Positions 47,457 through 59,894 of a stretch of DNA of 64,000 nucleotides are shown piece after piece. Source of the DNA: Axinella damicornis (taxonomy: Eukaryota; Porifera; Demospongiae; Axinellida; Axinellidae). The translations under genes were made by a program, and so were the position numbers. Below the pieces are notes generated by a model. The model did not search any database. It worked only from the letters and a program-made list of their open reading frames with translations, and was not told the DNA's origin. The DNA lies in NCBI GenBank assembly GCA_963931865.1, contig OZ007509.1, forward strand, positions 4,942,947 through 5,006,946. Direction: 5' to 3'. Every line of letters begins with the position of its first letter. The stretch's first letter is position 1.

Positions 47457-49612
47457 GTGAGTTCCATGCAGAGTCTCCAGGGCCTGTTGAGAAATAAAAG
47501 TGGCTTTTTGTTCTTGAGCATGAGGGAGTATGCTCTGAACCATCCGTGAGACATCTATGCTACCCAACCAACTACGTTGTTCTTTAATAACCACAACTAG
47601 CTAGGTACAAGCATGTAAGCAGTGATAACCTTTATAAAGTGGCACAAGCCTAACTACGTATTAGCTATAAAGTAATATATATAATTATTGTGGTCTGGCC
47701 GATTTTTGGCAAAAATGCATATAACCGACATGTTTTTGGGTTAGGTAAGCTATGTGATATGAGACTGGGATTTGCACCATTGTGATCAGCATCAATGGAG
47801 CTTTCAAATGATGCCCATTTCACTTTAGGTTCAGTTTTAACCCAAGGTCTGGCTGCTGCTAAGCTATCTCTAACCACATCATGCATGAGTGGTAGCTAGA
47901 ATGCACAAAATGGGTAAATCACTCCTTATAGTGAAGAGCTGAATCAGGCAGAATGGCTCTCCTATGAATTCTATATTCAAGCTAGGAACTCCCCGAGGTT
48001 GGAGCAGTAAGCCTGTCAGCTTTGACCTTAGCTATAGCTTAGCTATAGGTAAAGTACTTTCTTGAGGGGGACTTTGCTACCAAAAGTGTGACATAGCTAA
48101 AAGTCCTAGTTGCCGATGATAATCTTTCACAGGAATAGCTATAGTACTGACTCCATGTTACTTGTCTCACTATTTGTTCTGTGGGTATGCGGTAGCTATG
48201 CTTGTTCCCTTTACTGTTCACTGTTCCTGTCTCATTTGGACAGCCTTGTCTCATTGCTATGTGGCTTCACCTTATACTCACATTCTGTGTGTATAAACTT
48301 GTAGCTAAATAAAGTGAGATCAGTGAAGACTGCAACGCCCAAATGTTTGCGAGACTGATCATGACTGCTGGTACATACGTACAAGGAAAATATTTAGAAA
48401 ACTGAAGAGAGAGACACTTGAGTTTCCATTTGGTACTCCTGGATTGGATTTGCTGAGCACAGGTTAGCTAACCGTTTATTAAAACAGTCAGATAGCTACA
48501 TTCTCATTTCTGAATCAATTTGGTAGTAGCTAGCTAATATGAGCAAGCTTGAAATTTGGAATGCCCCTAACAGGCAAGAGTGGCCCTAGAGTACTGCCAA
48601 GATTTTGAATAGAGAACTGATGATGTTTGTATACATAGCTACAGGCAGGAGTGCTTTCAGGAGAAAGCCAAACTGTGATTGGGTGATAGTTATAGCTAGA
48701 TAATGCACTCATGCACCTTGGAAAAGAAAAGGAGGGAGATCAGTGAACAAGCTCCCTGTTATTGATTATTCTGAGGATTTTCCACTCAGCAGCTAGGCGA
48801 TGCTGGAGAGACACATGGAGAAAAGATGATGGAGAGGAGTGTATGAAGACACTGGGAGTTGATTTCTTGGCCAGGAAAACACCAGTCCCACGCCCAGCTT
48901 TTCGTCACCTGCAGTACGGTAAACGTGGGAACGAGGCTACCTTTGTCTATATGTGTAGCTAAGTTGCATAGGTCATTTCTTGGAGGCCCTAAAGTAAAGC
49001 TTTATAATATCACCAGGAAACCTTTTTTTACAAGCTAATTAGCTACTTACTGACACAGACTGGAGCTTGTGCCGATTTCTGGCATGAACCATTTTAGGAT
49101 ACCTCAATGTTAAACAGAGACTGTAATTATATTCTAGTAGATAGTCATTCAGACTTCTGTCTCGGACCAAGAGCCGGGGGGCGCGACCTACTTATGCCTC
49201 TTGCTCGGACACAAAGGGCCCGTGTGACTGCCTACATACCAAGTCTACTATTCAATTGGTGATAGATGTCATAGCAATTAGCCTCATTACCAGGCCGAGC
49301 CTGTTACGGTGGTAGTATGTTTTATAGTATAGCTGATTGCAGTTCAGTTCGAATATTGCATATTCCATGGATTTTCACAGAAACGGTGTTCTTCAAATGA
49401 ATGTGACAACTCACTCATCAAATTAATGTGACAACTCACTCATCAAATTAATGTGACACTAACTCAAAGTGCATGCATAACTTCCGGACTCCAGCGTATT
49501 CCGGGCTCAATCCAGCTGTAGTGTTTGATCGCTTACAGTCCGTTTTTTTTGCATACAGTAAAATTAAGGCCAGGGAGTGAATTGTACTATTCTCATGCCA
49601 CTCTAAGCTACG
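47457..49612. other. Intergenic region, no gene recognised
   Basis: AT-richer than the gene-dense parts, with repeated TAGCTA motifs. Contains a MITE remnant near 48885-48940, a three-fold ATGTGACA/CTCACTCATCAAATTA repeat at 49403-49455, and no supported exon. Confidence 0.55.
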
Positions 49613-49721
49613 TAGTCTACCCTCATTCCCCAGATTTTATCTCGCAGCTGTGGAGAAAAATCGGGCTCATGCACATAAGGCTGCGAGATAAAATCTGGGA
49701 GGAGGCCTGGGAACGAGGCTA
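49613..49721. mobile_element. Foldback element, TAG...CTA ends
   Basis: CCAGATTTTATCTCGCAGC faces GCTGCGAGATAAAATCTGG, with the right end CCTGGGAACGAGGCTA. A related left half is at 37006. Confidence 0.8.
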
Positions 49722-50344
49722 ACTCCAATGAGTGGTACAGGTATGGTCATTCAAGTCATTAAAACTTTAGTGATCCAATTAGGTTTATTGAGAATTAAGT
49801 CCAATGACCACTTGAGTACAAATAATTCACCAAGCAGTATCATAATAATTATGGTATAGGCACAGTAATAATACAGCACCTAATGAGGTTAATCTAGGAG
49901 CACTTGTCTAGGAGCATACAATTGCTGAATAACGAGAAATAGGATTGTAGCCACCAGCAATCAGTGTACAAATTGAGAGAAAAAAATATATTGTTATGTC
50001 ACGTCATGTCTGATTCATAAGAAAGGGAGGGAGGGGGAGGGAGGAGAGGAGGGGATGGTGGGCAGGTAGGAGGGTGGATGGGAGGGGGAGGGGAGGGAGG
50101 ACGGGCAGGAGGGAGGCTAGTTTGTACATATCTGTCACTGTCATGTATGACTGAGAAAACTACATACAATATTGAAAGTACATACATAATACTTGAATGA
50201 TCAGCTACTGCAACACATACATCAAATACAGGTATTACACTGAGAATGATACATATCATTACGTTGAATTGTTGATTGGCGGAATTGAAATTAAATAAAT
50301 GTGCTGGTGGTTGATTTGATGTGAGAGGTTGCGAGTGGGCGGGA

Positions 50345-53300
50345 CTACAATGCTGTGGACAACTGCGGATAGTCATCAAACTGAGAATACTCCATACCAT
50401 TATAGTTTCTGAGGTTCAGCAAACTCTGCAGGCAAGAGAAGGCCACCACCATGGAACAATCAACACAGAATGGATCTTAGAACTGATACCAAGAACATCA
50501 TCAGTAGTAGGAAGATAAGCTGCTACTGGCAGCCATGAAGGTGTATCACATATGACATCATTGTCATTGTGATGATGACATCATCACAAATGACAATGAT
50601 GTCATCCTGACATCATCACAATGACAATGATGTCATCCTGTGATACTGAACCCCTTACCATCTTTGAGCTAGCCAGTCCAGTAAGTCTCTCATGGATAAC
50701 AGCAAAGTGGGGGCGGTCGGTCGGGTTCTTCTGCCAGCACTGGTTCATGATGTCATAACTGGAGGGGAGGAGAGGAAAAGAAACACAAGTCACATACGAA
50801 TTAATAAACCAGTAATGGAACGATCAGCAAATGAATGATCGATTTACCCCTGTGGCTACCACCTAGTATACCTACACGAGTATATACATGTATATATGCA
50901 TGTGTGCCTTACACTTCCTGGGCACAGTGTGGGGGTTTTGGCATTCTCATTCCACTGTGCAGCTGGGTGTAGAGGTCTTCAGGGAGGATCTCGGCGTAAG
51001 GACTACCACCTGGAGAATGTGAGTTTCACAGTTCAGCAGTGACTTAATTCTTTCCAGCCAGTACTGTACAGAAATAGGAGTGGGGAGGGTGGACTCACCG
51101 ACAGTGACCAGCTCCCACAGTGTGACACCAAATGACCACACATCACTGCAGGTGGTGGTGGTGGAGTCAAAGAGGGTCTCTGGGGCCATCCACTTCATCA
51201 GCTCTCTGCTGTCAAATGTCAGATCAAATGCACCCACGTTGTAGATCTTGATGTCCATGCTTGTGCCCACCAGCACATTCCTGGCACACAGCGCACGGTG
51301 GACAATCTGCAAGTAGGCATTCACACTTATACATGTACAAACAATTGCTACTGAATTACCACGGGAACAGTGGTTATGAGACACAAGGTGGGCATGAATT
51401 TTAATTTACCTTTCGATCAGCAAGGTAGCGCATTCCGTTTGCAATCTTAGTAGCGATGGTGATGATGTCCCGTGAACTGAGTTGGAGGGAGGGAGGCTGG
51501 CTGTGGATGCCGGGGGAGATGGTGAACATGGACTGATGTCCTCTCGAACAGCGCAGGAACCCAAGAAGATCCCCGTGACACATGTATTCCATCACCATGT
51601 AGAGGGGTTCTGGTTGGAGGGACAGGAAGGAGAGGAGGGGGGAGGGGAGGGGGAGGCAAGGAAGTGGGAGGGGGAAGGAAGAGGAGGGAAAGGAGGGAAG
51701 AGGAGGGAAAGGAGGGAAGGGGGGGGGGGGGGGGGGGGGGGGGGGAAGGGAATTGAAGCTCAAGTGAGGTGGTTGGTTAATGAATGGGATAACGTATGCA
51801 GCACAACAGCAAATGACTAGCTGTAGCTCCACTCACTTCCAACGGTGCAGACCCGAATGAGACTGACGATGTTAGGATGCTGTCCCAGGCCAGAGAGTTG
51901 CTCCATTTCAGATATCAACAACTTCACATCATCCTCTGTGGCATCATCTGAACAGGAGGTGGGGGGGGGTGGGGGTTAGACTATGAGCTATGCAGCTACA
52001 ACTCTGGATGGATTGGATAATAAATGGCAACTATGGTGGTACACTGAGGCATTATTTCCCTTCCTCCATCCCCAGCCCCTCCATGCTTCCCTACCTTTCA
52101 CTGCCTTCACTGCGATATCCATTGGCTTCTCTCTGATGCCCTTGGCAACACCCTTGTAGAGTACGGTGAATTGTCCCTCGTGGAGGACCTCCGAAAGCTG
52201 GATGTTCTCACGAGGGAACTCCCACTTCGGGTCAATCTCTGTTGAGAAGATGGACGAGACCATGACACTCTCCGGAGAAGGTGGGAGTTCAATGGAGGGG
52301 TGGAGGGTTAGGGTGGTGTAGTTGTTGACCACCTCTCCATCATCATCGTCTTTGCCCCACGTCTGTTGCTGGCTCTGAAGCTTCCTCCTGTGAGGGAGGG
52401 AGGGAGGGACGGAGGGAGGGAGGGAGGGAGGTAGGGAGGAGGGAGGGTGGGAGGGAGGGAGGGAGGGAGGGTGGGAGGGAGGGAGGGAGGGAGGGAGGGA
52501 GGGAGGGAGGGAGGGAGGGAGGGAGGGAGGGAGGGAGGGAGAGAAGGATTGAAGGAGAAGGGGAGAAAGAGGGGAATTGAACCTTGAGATTATTACATGA
52601 CGGGGAACAAAATTAATGGTTCAGTGTTCGTTGTTACCAACTGTAATACTTCTAAAATACAATGTACAATAGTTATTGCAGCATACATTACTGACCCCCC
52701 CCCCCTCCCCACACACACACACACACCTGTGTGGGTAGTAGAAACAGAGGAAGAAGATGCCAATGGCTCCACCTATCACAACCAGCACCAGCAAACCAGC
52801 ACCAGCACCAACTGCAGATGCTATGATCTGAGTATTGTCACTCTCCTCTGCTGTGGGGGAGAGACCTGCACAATGTAGATAGGTGGACGGACAGACAAGT
52901 ACAGTGTATCATAGAGTCAGCAGACTCTATATGTAGGGATAGAGCAGCTAACTAGAGTAATATAAACAAGATTAAAAAATGTATGGAGATGTAGAATGGC
53001 AAACAGCAAGGAGACAAGGTAGGGATGACAGCATAATACAGTGCAGTGTACAACCCCCTACAGGCATCTTTTCTCTAATATGAAAGATCTGTACGGTAGG
53101 ATTATATACTCAACTCTATCATCGGCCCCTACTTTGTTTCCTTGCTTTTTGCTGTTCTGCTATCACTATGTCTCCTCACGTATTTTATCCTTGGGCCTAC
53201 ACTAGCACTCACCCACAGCAAAGGTTGTTGTGTTCCCGAGCACACCCATCACACCTTCAGCGTTAGCGACAACACGAACTTCATACCTAAGGGGTGGGGG

Positions 53301-54081
53301 CAATAGACCTTATGCAATTACGTCACAAAATCAAGTGCACGGGATGCAGGCAGCCATGAATTTAATTAAAATTAAGTGCACATGACGCCGGCAGCCATTT
53401 TGAGTGGCAAGAATAATATTGCTAGTACGGCAAAAGAACGGAGATTTGTCTGGTTCTCGCAATCTGCGCAGGAGTCAGCCTGAACTTAGCAGGTATTCTA
53501 ACTAATCAATAGCAAACATTAACATACTTGAAAGATAGCTACATGTATGCAGCTGCACACATTTCTGCAATCACAATAGAACGTACATCTTCTTGCCACT
53601 CATGAAACAGAGTCTTATTGAGAATACGGAAAAAAAATTGTGGGCAAATAACCGGCTATGACGTCAATTGCATAAGGCCTATTGCCCTGGATAGGACACC
53701 CTTGCTGCTAGCACAATGCAGGTCAATGCTCATGCACTGCTCCATACGCACCTCCCAGCAGGTAGAACAACATCCAGAATCTTCTGAGTATCGTTTTCAA
53801 CTAGCTCAATGGTTACAACCTCTGAGTCAGTAGTGCCTTCCCTGCAGGAAGGGGAGGAGGAGGAGGAGGAGGGAACAGGGAAGGGATGAAGGGGGAGGAG
53901 GAGGAGGAGGAGGAGGAGGAATGGGGAGGGGAGGCAGGAGGGGAAAAGGGGAACGAGGTAGGGGGAGAACATACATGTATGAGCAAGGGGGAAATGGTGG
54001 AAACAGGGAAGGGGGAAACAATACACTCTAGAAACTAGTAGAAAGTGAACACAAACACAGTGATAGCAGCTAGCACTCACG

Positions 54082-54137
<56 letters not shown>

Positions 54138-54274
54138 AATGCAGTCTCACCTTAAGACGTAAATCCTGTAGGTAATATTGAAGGTAGTGAAGGCAGGGTG
54201 GTGGTCCCACATGACACGAAAACTTGATCCAACCGGGGTCACAGTGGCTCGGATGGCAGAGAGTGGACCTGTGT

Positions 54275-54371
<97 letters not shown>

Positions 54372-54599
54372 CATGTGCATGGGTGTGTTGTAACTACATG
54401 TAAATTGAGTGCACACGGGATAATGAACACTTTCACATTAGGTGTTCGCATCATACCATATATGGTTGTGCTCTTTGAATCATTCCCTCGGATGTTGTTG
54501 GATCTGCAGTGGTAGGTACCAGTGTGACTGCTCTGGAGAGAGGCAATGGAGAGGGTCAACTCGGTACTACCTGAGGACGAATTCACCTCTTGACCCTGG

Positions 54600-54646
<47 letters not shown>

Positions 54647-57600
54647 GGTGATGTACATGTTCTGTTGGTTGTTATGGTGTGATGGAGGTTGATGTAATCC
54701 AGCTTGCATTACACCTACGTACCTGGGGATCTATCCAGACCATTGTCAGTCTGCCTTCACTAGCATTCGCAGTAGCCTGCACCGAGCATATCACACTGAC
54801 CGCCTCATCGTACCCAGAGATCCTTGCCGACTGCACCATAATTTGAGGGGGGTCCGGACCTGAGAAAGAGGGGGAGAGGGAAGAGAGGAAACGATAGCAA
54901 AACAAGACAACACCAAACTGCAACAGCTAAAATCACACCCCCAATCTTATGATTGCCATCCTGTCTGCATGTGCTATTAATATTATTATGCAGATGATGG
55001 ATGATTGGATAAGGCACCAATAACATTAGTACTGGGAGTGGCGGGCTGGAACTGGGACAAGGCTAGCAGTGCTTCTGTACTGTGGACAACTCCCTGAGTT
55101 ATGTAACTAGTTTAATCACCATGGATACAGGACGTAGATAGGATACAATGGGAACCATGGGCCATGGGTTGTCATAGTGAGGGTACACCCAAGATTACAA
55201 GTTGCTGTTAGAGGCTATGAATTGCTGTTAGTGAAGGGATGATCAAAGCATCCAAATTCATAGCTCACACCTCCTACCCAACCTCCACAGGTGCTATCAA
55301 CTCACCTCAAATCATAATAAATTATAGTCCAGGACCACTGCCATACACACATGCACCCACACACACACACACATGCACACACACACACACATATGAACTC
55401 ACACACGCACACATGCACCTACACATAGTTGCACCCACACGTACATTACATGCATGCACACGTGCGCACACACACACATCAAACCATTTACAAGCTGTGG
55501 ACACACGCACACTCCCAAATTCGATAAAGATCCAGCACTATGCCACTGCAGGCTCAGGTTACACAAAGGAGGCAGCAGCTATGCTTGCTATTCCTCATCA
55601 GCTCTCGGAAATCCAATCTAGTACACTGAGAGGGCATGGGAACTAGGTGGGAAGGAGCACTTAGTGCAGAAATAATGACATCCGATACTTTAATGACATC
55701 CAAGGTTGAATCTGCGGAGGTGCGTGTCTCATTGCTCTCTGCTCAAGTTCAGTGTAGCTGTACATGTGGTACGCCATCCCTCTCTCAGTTTCATAGTAGC
55801 CGTAAGATACTAGCCAGCCAGCCGTGCTCCTCCCTCACGAGTGCAACACTTCATGCACATACATACTATGGCATCATAGCTGAACACACAAAAAACCCAG
55901 TCCTCAGTTGTTTCAAAATCTACTTGCCCAACTTGTGTATTTGGGATACTGGGCTGTGATAGTGTTAAATTGTGCAGTGTGGAGGTCGAATCTGAGCTAG
56001 TGCGACTACCTATATATATATATTTGTCTGTAACACATTGTGGCCCCGTACGTAAATTACGCATTGGACCCCCACGCGCGCGTATACAACCCACACACGC
56101 ACCACGTGATCTCACCTTTTGTCACTAGGAGTCGGTTTCTGACCGGAGACTAGACGACGATTGACAAGGCAAAGAGTGCAGCGACATCGAGGGAGAACTG
56201 ATGAGGCGAGGAGGGAGACTGCCAGAGCGGCTGACCGAAAGAGACTTGGCAGGCAGAATGAAGTTGACGTTCGCCGTTCGCAGAGACTCGCTAGCTATCA
56301 CTCGTGGTTATGTTCTGCAACTGCCAAATTGTATCAAAGCTTCCCGCGAGGCATCTCTGCGTGGTCAGCCACGTATGCACTAGTAGTCCAGAAGAGTCTG
56401 TAGCAGTACTATAAACGTATTGCTAAACCCCAAATGTCACCCTATCCGACCCATGTAATGCCCCAGCAGTTCACCAGCAACAACACTAAAATTCTATTGT
56501 TGAGCAGATGGCAGTTCTGTGCTAACGAATCTGATATTCCACTCCTCCAAAAGCTCACAAGGATTCAAGCAGACAAAATAAAAACAGAAATTCAGGGACA
56601 GGTTAGGAGCCCAGGACTGCCACTCGTGCCTTCAAAACAGCCTTGCTTCAAGGATGTCTGCTGTTCCGTTTTTAGTCACATACATGACCTTTGAACCGGC
56701 CATCAGAAATGGGTTTCTGACAGCAGTTCAAAGGTCACGTATGTGGCTAAAAACAGAGTGGGAGACAACCTGGGAACGAGACTACCTTCAGAGAACTGCC
56801 TAGTGCACAGAGAAAGTCAGCACTGATGGCAGCTGAAGTAAGTTGTTCAAGGCACAGGAGTATCAGGTTGGTAGATGTTGGTATAGAGGAGGGAGCTAGA
56901 ACTTTGAGCTGGCTTCAGGTTACCACTGAAACAACTCCCAACAGCCTCTCTCCCCCAGGCCAACTCCCACCCCATGGCAGCTTTCTCCCCCAGGGCAGTT
57001 TTCTCCCAAAGTCTAGGGCCATGAATACAATGGGTCTGGTAAGGAGATATCTCCGGTGCTCTTGGACAGTGAGCCTCATGCACAGGCTGGGAGTGTTTGA
57101 CGGAGACCATGTCATTGTTTGAACACACAGAGCTAATGGAGACCACACAGCGACCACATAACCCATGGTGAGGTGTAGCCGGGCACACTCTCTTCTCATC
57201 TCTATCACACAACTCTTTGTATGTTGACTACTATGAAGTTTGTTTAGGCAATTAGTGGAGCATACTTGGCCAATAAGTGTGGCATCTACTTCCTGAAGAG
57301 GAGCAATCAGCTGCCTACTCCTACAGGTCACTTCTCATACCTACACCCACCACACATCACACACCCCAAGGTTTAGCATTCTGTGTGGCCTAGTGGTTAA
57401 AGCACTCACTGTGGTGTGAGAGGCCACAGGTTTGAGTCCCACCAGTTGCACCTAGGAAGACCAGGTTTTCTGGTTTCCCTTCCCAGGAGAGGCTCTAAAC
57501 AAGCATTAATTGCTTCCTGCTAATATAATCCTGCCCATCTGGGAAAAATGTTCCTAAAGAAAAAAAAGAAAGAAAAAAGAAAAAAAAAAATCCCTCCTTC

Positions 57601-59194
57601 CCTCCTCCTGATCCACCATGGCACCGCTCGTCCAAACTCACCTTTAGTTGCTATCCGGAAAACCGTAGAGCCTTCTCCCTGGGTGTTGGAGAGATTGACT
57701 CTGTAGCTGCCTGCGTCACTGACTTGAACCCTCTCCACCATAATGGTGAGTGTCATGTCCTCCACGGAGATCGTGAACCGCTCATTTGTGATCACATCAC
57801 CGGAGGTATTGTTGAGGAGTAGAGCACCAAGAGGCAAGGGAAAGCCTGCAGTTGGGAGGGGGGGGGGGGGGGGGACAGAAAGGGCAGGAGTAGTTTTTTG
57901 TGCTTTTAGATAGGGCTGTGTATGCACATAATATGAGAGGGAGGCTTGTACTCACCAGTAATGAGACCAGTGATGTTCAGGTTCTGTTGAGTGTCCACAC
58001 AGTAGCTTTCATTAGAGAAAATTATGTTAGGACGGTCTGAGTTGGAGGGAGGGGAGGGGAGGGGAGGGAGGGAGGGAGGGAGGGAGGGAGGGAGGGAGGG
58101 AGGGAGGGAGGGAGGGAGGGAGGGAGGGAGGGAGGGATCGAGGAACTAATTACTGCTCGATAACTATAAGGCGGTACAACTGCATGTGTGGACAAGCTAT
58201 AGCCTCGTTCCTAGGCTCCCCCGTGCGCTCGGTGAAGAAATACGGAGGGGGGGAGCCTGGTACGCTTTCGCACGTGATTCCACGGCACTGACGCGTGTCA
58301 AGGTCACAAAACATCAGCAGTGTAAGTGTTCACGTCACTCACGTGCAGCAGCTGCTGTATAATATTGTATGTAGTTTTGAAGCATGGAACCGAGAGTTAC
58401 AAGTCTTAGCCTGTAGAAGCGTAAACAAACACCACGCTGTGCAATAAATGGCGCTCATCAATCCTTAGGGACAGATTCTCGTCACCGGACAGTCTGGAAC
58501 GAGTAAGTTGCATTTTGTAGCTTATACTGAACTGTACCGCTATCCACGGGTGTCTGTATTGCCAGGTAACGTTCTGCGCTGTCGTCGCCATCGGTAAATC
58601 TTCCCAATGTCGATCTATCGCTTCCACAGAAGTCGGCACGCTCCAGTTGTGACGTAACAGATAAGTAAATTATAGCAGTGATGTCGACGTGCCACGTATC
58701 ACGTGCGAAAGTGTACCAGGCTCTCTGCCCCGGTATTTTTCGTCGGCGCGCGCAGGGGGAGGAGCCTGGGAACGAGGCTATGGACAAGCTACCACATGTT
58801 CACCTACCGTTCACGATGAAAGTAGCATTGATGCTCTCCTCATAACAGGTGAACCTGTTAGCAATGCAGGAGTACAGCCCAGCATGGAACGACTGTACAA
58901 CCGATATCAGCAGGTCACCGTTGGTACCGTCAATGGTGAGTCCCCTGGAATGGAGGAGATACAGTGCACGTGTAGAGACGGTCTGTGCTGTACAAAAAAC
59001 CTCTAGGATGTACTGTCAAATCAGATCATCTCACCTGAGTTCTTGAAGATTGTTATCTCTAATAGTCCACCGGGTACCATTGAGAAGGTAGTGCTCCCAC
59101 CTGAATAGAAATCCATCAGAGACACTGCAGTGTAGTCGAATGTCTGTGTCTCCCAGGGTGGCAGTCATGTCCTGAGGCTGGTCAATAAATTCAA
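50345..59194 (-). CDS. Receptor tyrosine pseudokinase with Ig and FN3 ectodomain (5' end missing)
   Basis: Seventeen sense exons, from 59194-59035 down to 50425-50345, join without a frame break for 784 codons; the signal-peptide exon was not found. Order: Ig1 (IRLHCSVSDG ... AGLYSCIAN), Ig2 (57642-58036), Ig3 (SVICSVQA ... GTYHCRSNN), FN3 (53213-54268), TM (52850-52727, VGAGAGLLVLVVIGGAIGIF), juxtamembrane, kinase. Ig2 has lost both canonical Cys (NITGLITG; GSYRVNLSN). The kinase keeps the VAVK-type lysine (DIAVKAVK), the C-helix Glu (LLISEMEQL) and MAPE. The glycine loop is poor (LHEGQFTVLYKG), HRD is HRA, and DFG is NVG, with a short activation loop lacking paired tyrosines. Catalysis is therefore unlikely; a ligand-binding scaffold role is inferred. 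Family resembles sponge and other metazoan Ig-RTKs. Confidence 0.92.
50520..50650. repeat. ATGACATCATCAC / GACAATGATGTCATC repeat with inverted symmetry
   Basis: Alternating TGATGTCATC and its complement GATGACATCA, in the last intron of the receptor pseudokinase. Resembles tandem CRE/ATF-like half sites but is probably a simple hairpin repeat. Confidence 0.8.
52391..52541 (-). repeat. (GGGA)n, sense (TCCC)n, upstream of the juxtamembrane exon
   Basis: Tetranucleotide array immediately upstream (sense) of the acceptor of exon 52387-52095. Confidence 0.95.
54074..54133 (-). repeat. (AC)n, sense (GT)n, downstream of the first FN3 exon
   Basis: Begins 17 bases after the donor of exon 54268-54151 in sense orientation. 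Confidence 0.95.
54271..54370 (-). repeat. (GT)n, sense (AC)n, upstream of the first FN3 exon
   Basis: About 48 dinucleotides ending at the acceptor of exon 54268-54151. With the GT tract after the same exon, complementary repeats bracket it. Confidence 0.95.
55060..57382. other. Long intron of the pseudokinase gene, no exon recognised
   Basis: Contains scattered CA repeats (55345-55480), an Arg/Glu-rich open frame near 56161-56400 on the plus strand, and a long inverted repeat at about 56660-56785 (TTTGAACCGG arms) ending in CTGGGAACGAGACTA. None is supported as an exon. Confidence 0.5.
57383..57590 (+). mobile_element. tRNA-derived SINE with poly-A tail
   Basis: tRNA-like head with A-box-like TGGCCTAGTGGTTAAAGC and B-box-like GGTTTGAGTCCC, then a body sharing TTTTCTGGTTTCCC, CCCAGGAGAGGC and AAGCATTAATTG with the copy at 25433-25612, ending in an A-rich tail. 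In an intron of the receptor pseudokinase. Confidence 0.88.
58044..58137 (-). repeat. (GGGA)n, sense (TCCC)n, upstream of an Ig2 exon
   Basis: Tetranucleotide array directly upstream (sense) of the acceptor of exon 58036-57956. Confidence 0.95.
58200..58780. mobile_element. Largest TAGCCTC-type element, 581 bp
   Basis: Ends TAGCCTCGTTCCTAGGCTCC and GGAGCCTGGGAACGAGGCTA; subterminal arms continue inward (CGCTTTCGCACGTGAT against ATCACGTGCGAAAGTG). Flanked by a perfect 11-bp duplication TGGACAAGCTA (58189-58199, 58781-58791). No open frame of transposase size. In an intron between Ig1 and Ig2 exons. Confidence 0.93.
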
Positions 59195-59894
59195 CTGTAG
59201 AGGAGAGAGGAGAGAGGGGGGAGGGAGGGGGAGAAGGGAGATAGGGGGGAAGGCGGAGGGGGAAGGGAGAGGGTTAATTCCAGAGAGAACATGGAGATGT
59301 GGTTCAGTGACTACTTAGTGCATTCTTGGGGTCATTGTATTCCACCTCAAAGAGCCGTGATCCACTTGACAGAACACCTTCTCAGGTCTCTAGCCGCTGA
59401 AGCATGTACTCAAAGAGCTATTCAACAGGAGCTCATTTCATATCACCACCGTCAGGAATGCAGTTCACATGACTGTACAACTACTTCTTGCAGCATAACC
59501 ACTGGCAGTGTTACACAGTGTTACACAGTGTTACATAATGGTACACAACACAAATAATGCAGATACTGCTCTTACTAGAGCTTGCTATGAGCCTACATAG
59601 ATTTTTGCTGTGGACTACTGTTTACCACCAAGAAGCCCCTCACACTGGGTGGGCTCCACAGTAACCAATCACGACCCAGCCACACCTAGCCTCATGGGCG
59701 CGTGTTGACAGCCTCGAGCTAGCAACAACTGCAGGCAGTAAATAAACTAACGGCCATTAAGCCCAAGTAAATAACATATTCCCACAGGCAGTGAGGTATG
59801 GACACTCCAAGAGAATCACATTCCGCTATGCACTGTTGCCATGGAATTCAAGTCCCTATATACCACAGCTATGCCAACTAACGTACTTCATGCA

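Noticed and set aside
50560..50650. Tandem CRE/ATF-like sites
   Set aside because: The motifs arise from a simple hairpin repeat inside the last intron of a gene, not near a promoter.
56161..56403. Arg/Glu-rich plus-strand frame resembling the N-terminus of a transposon protein
   Set aside because: No ATG at the frame start, no conserved motif, and low complexity explains the composition.
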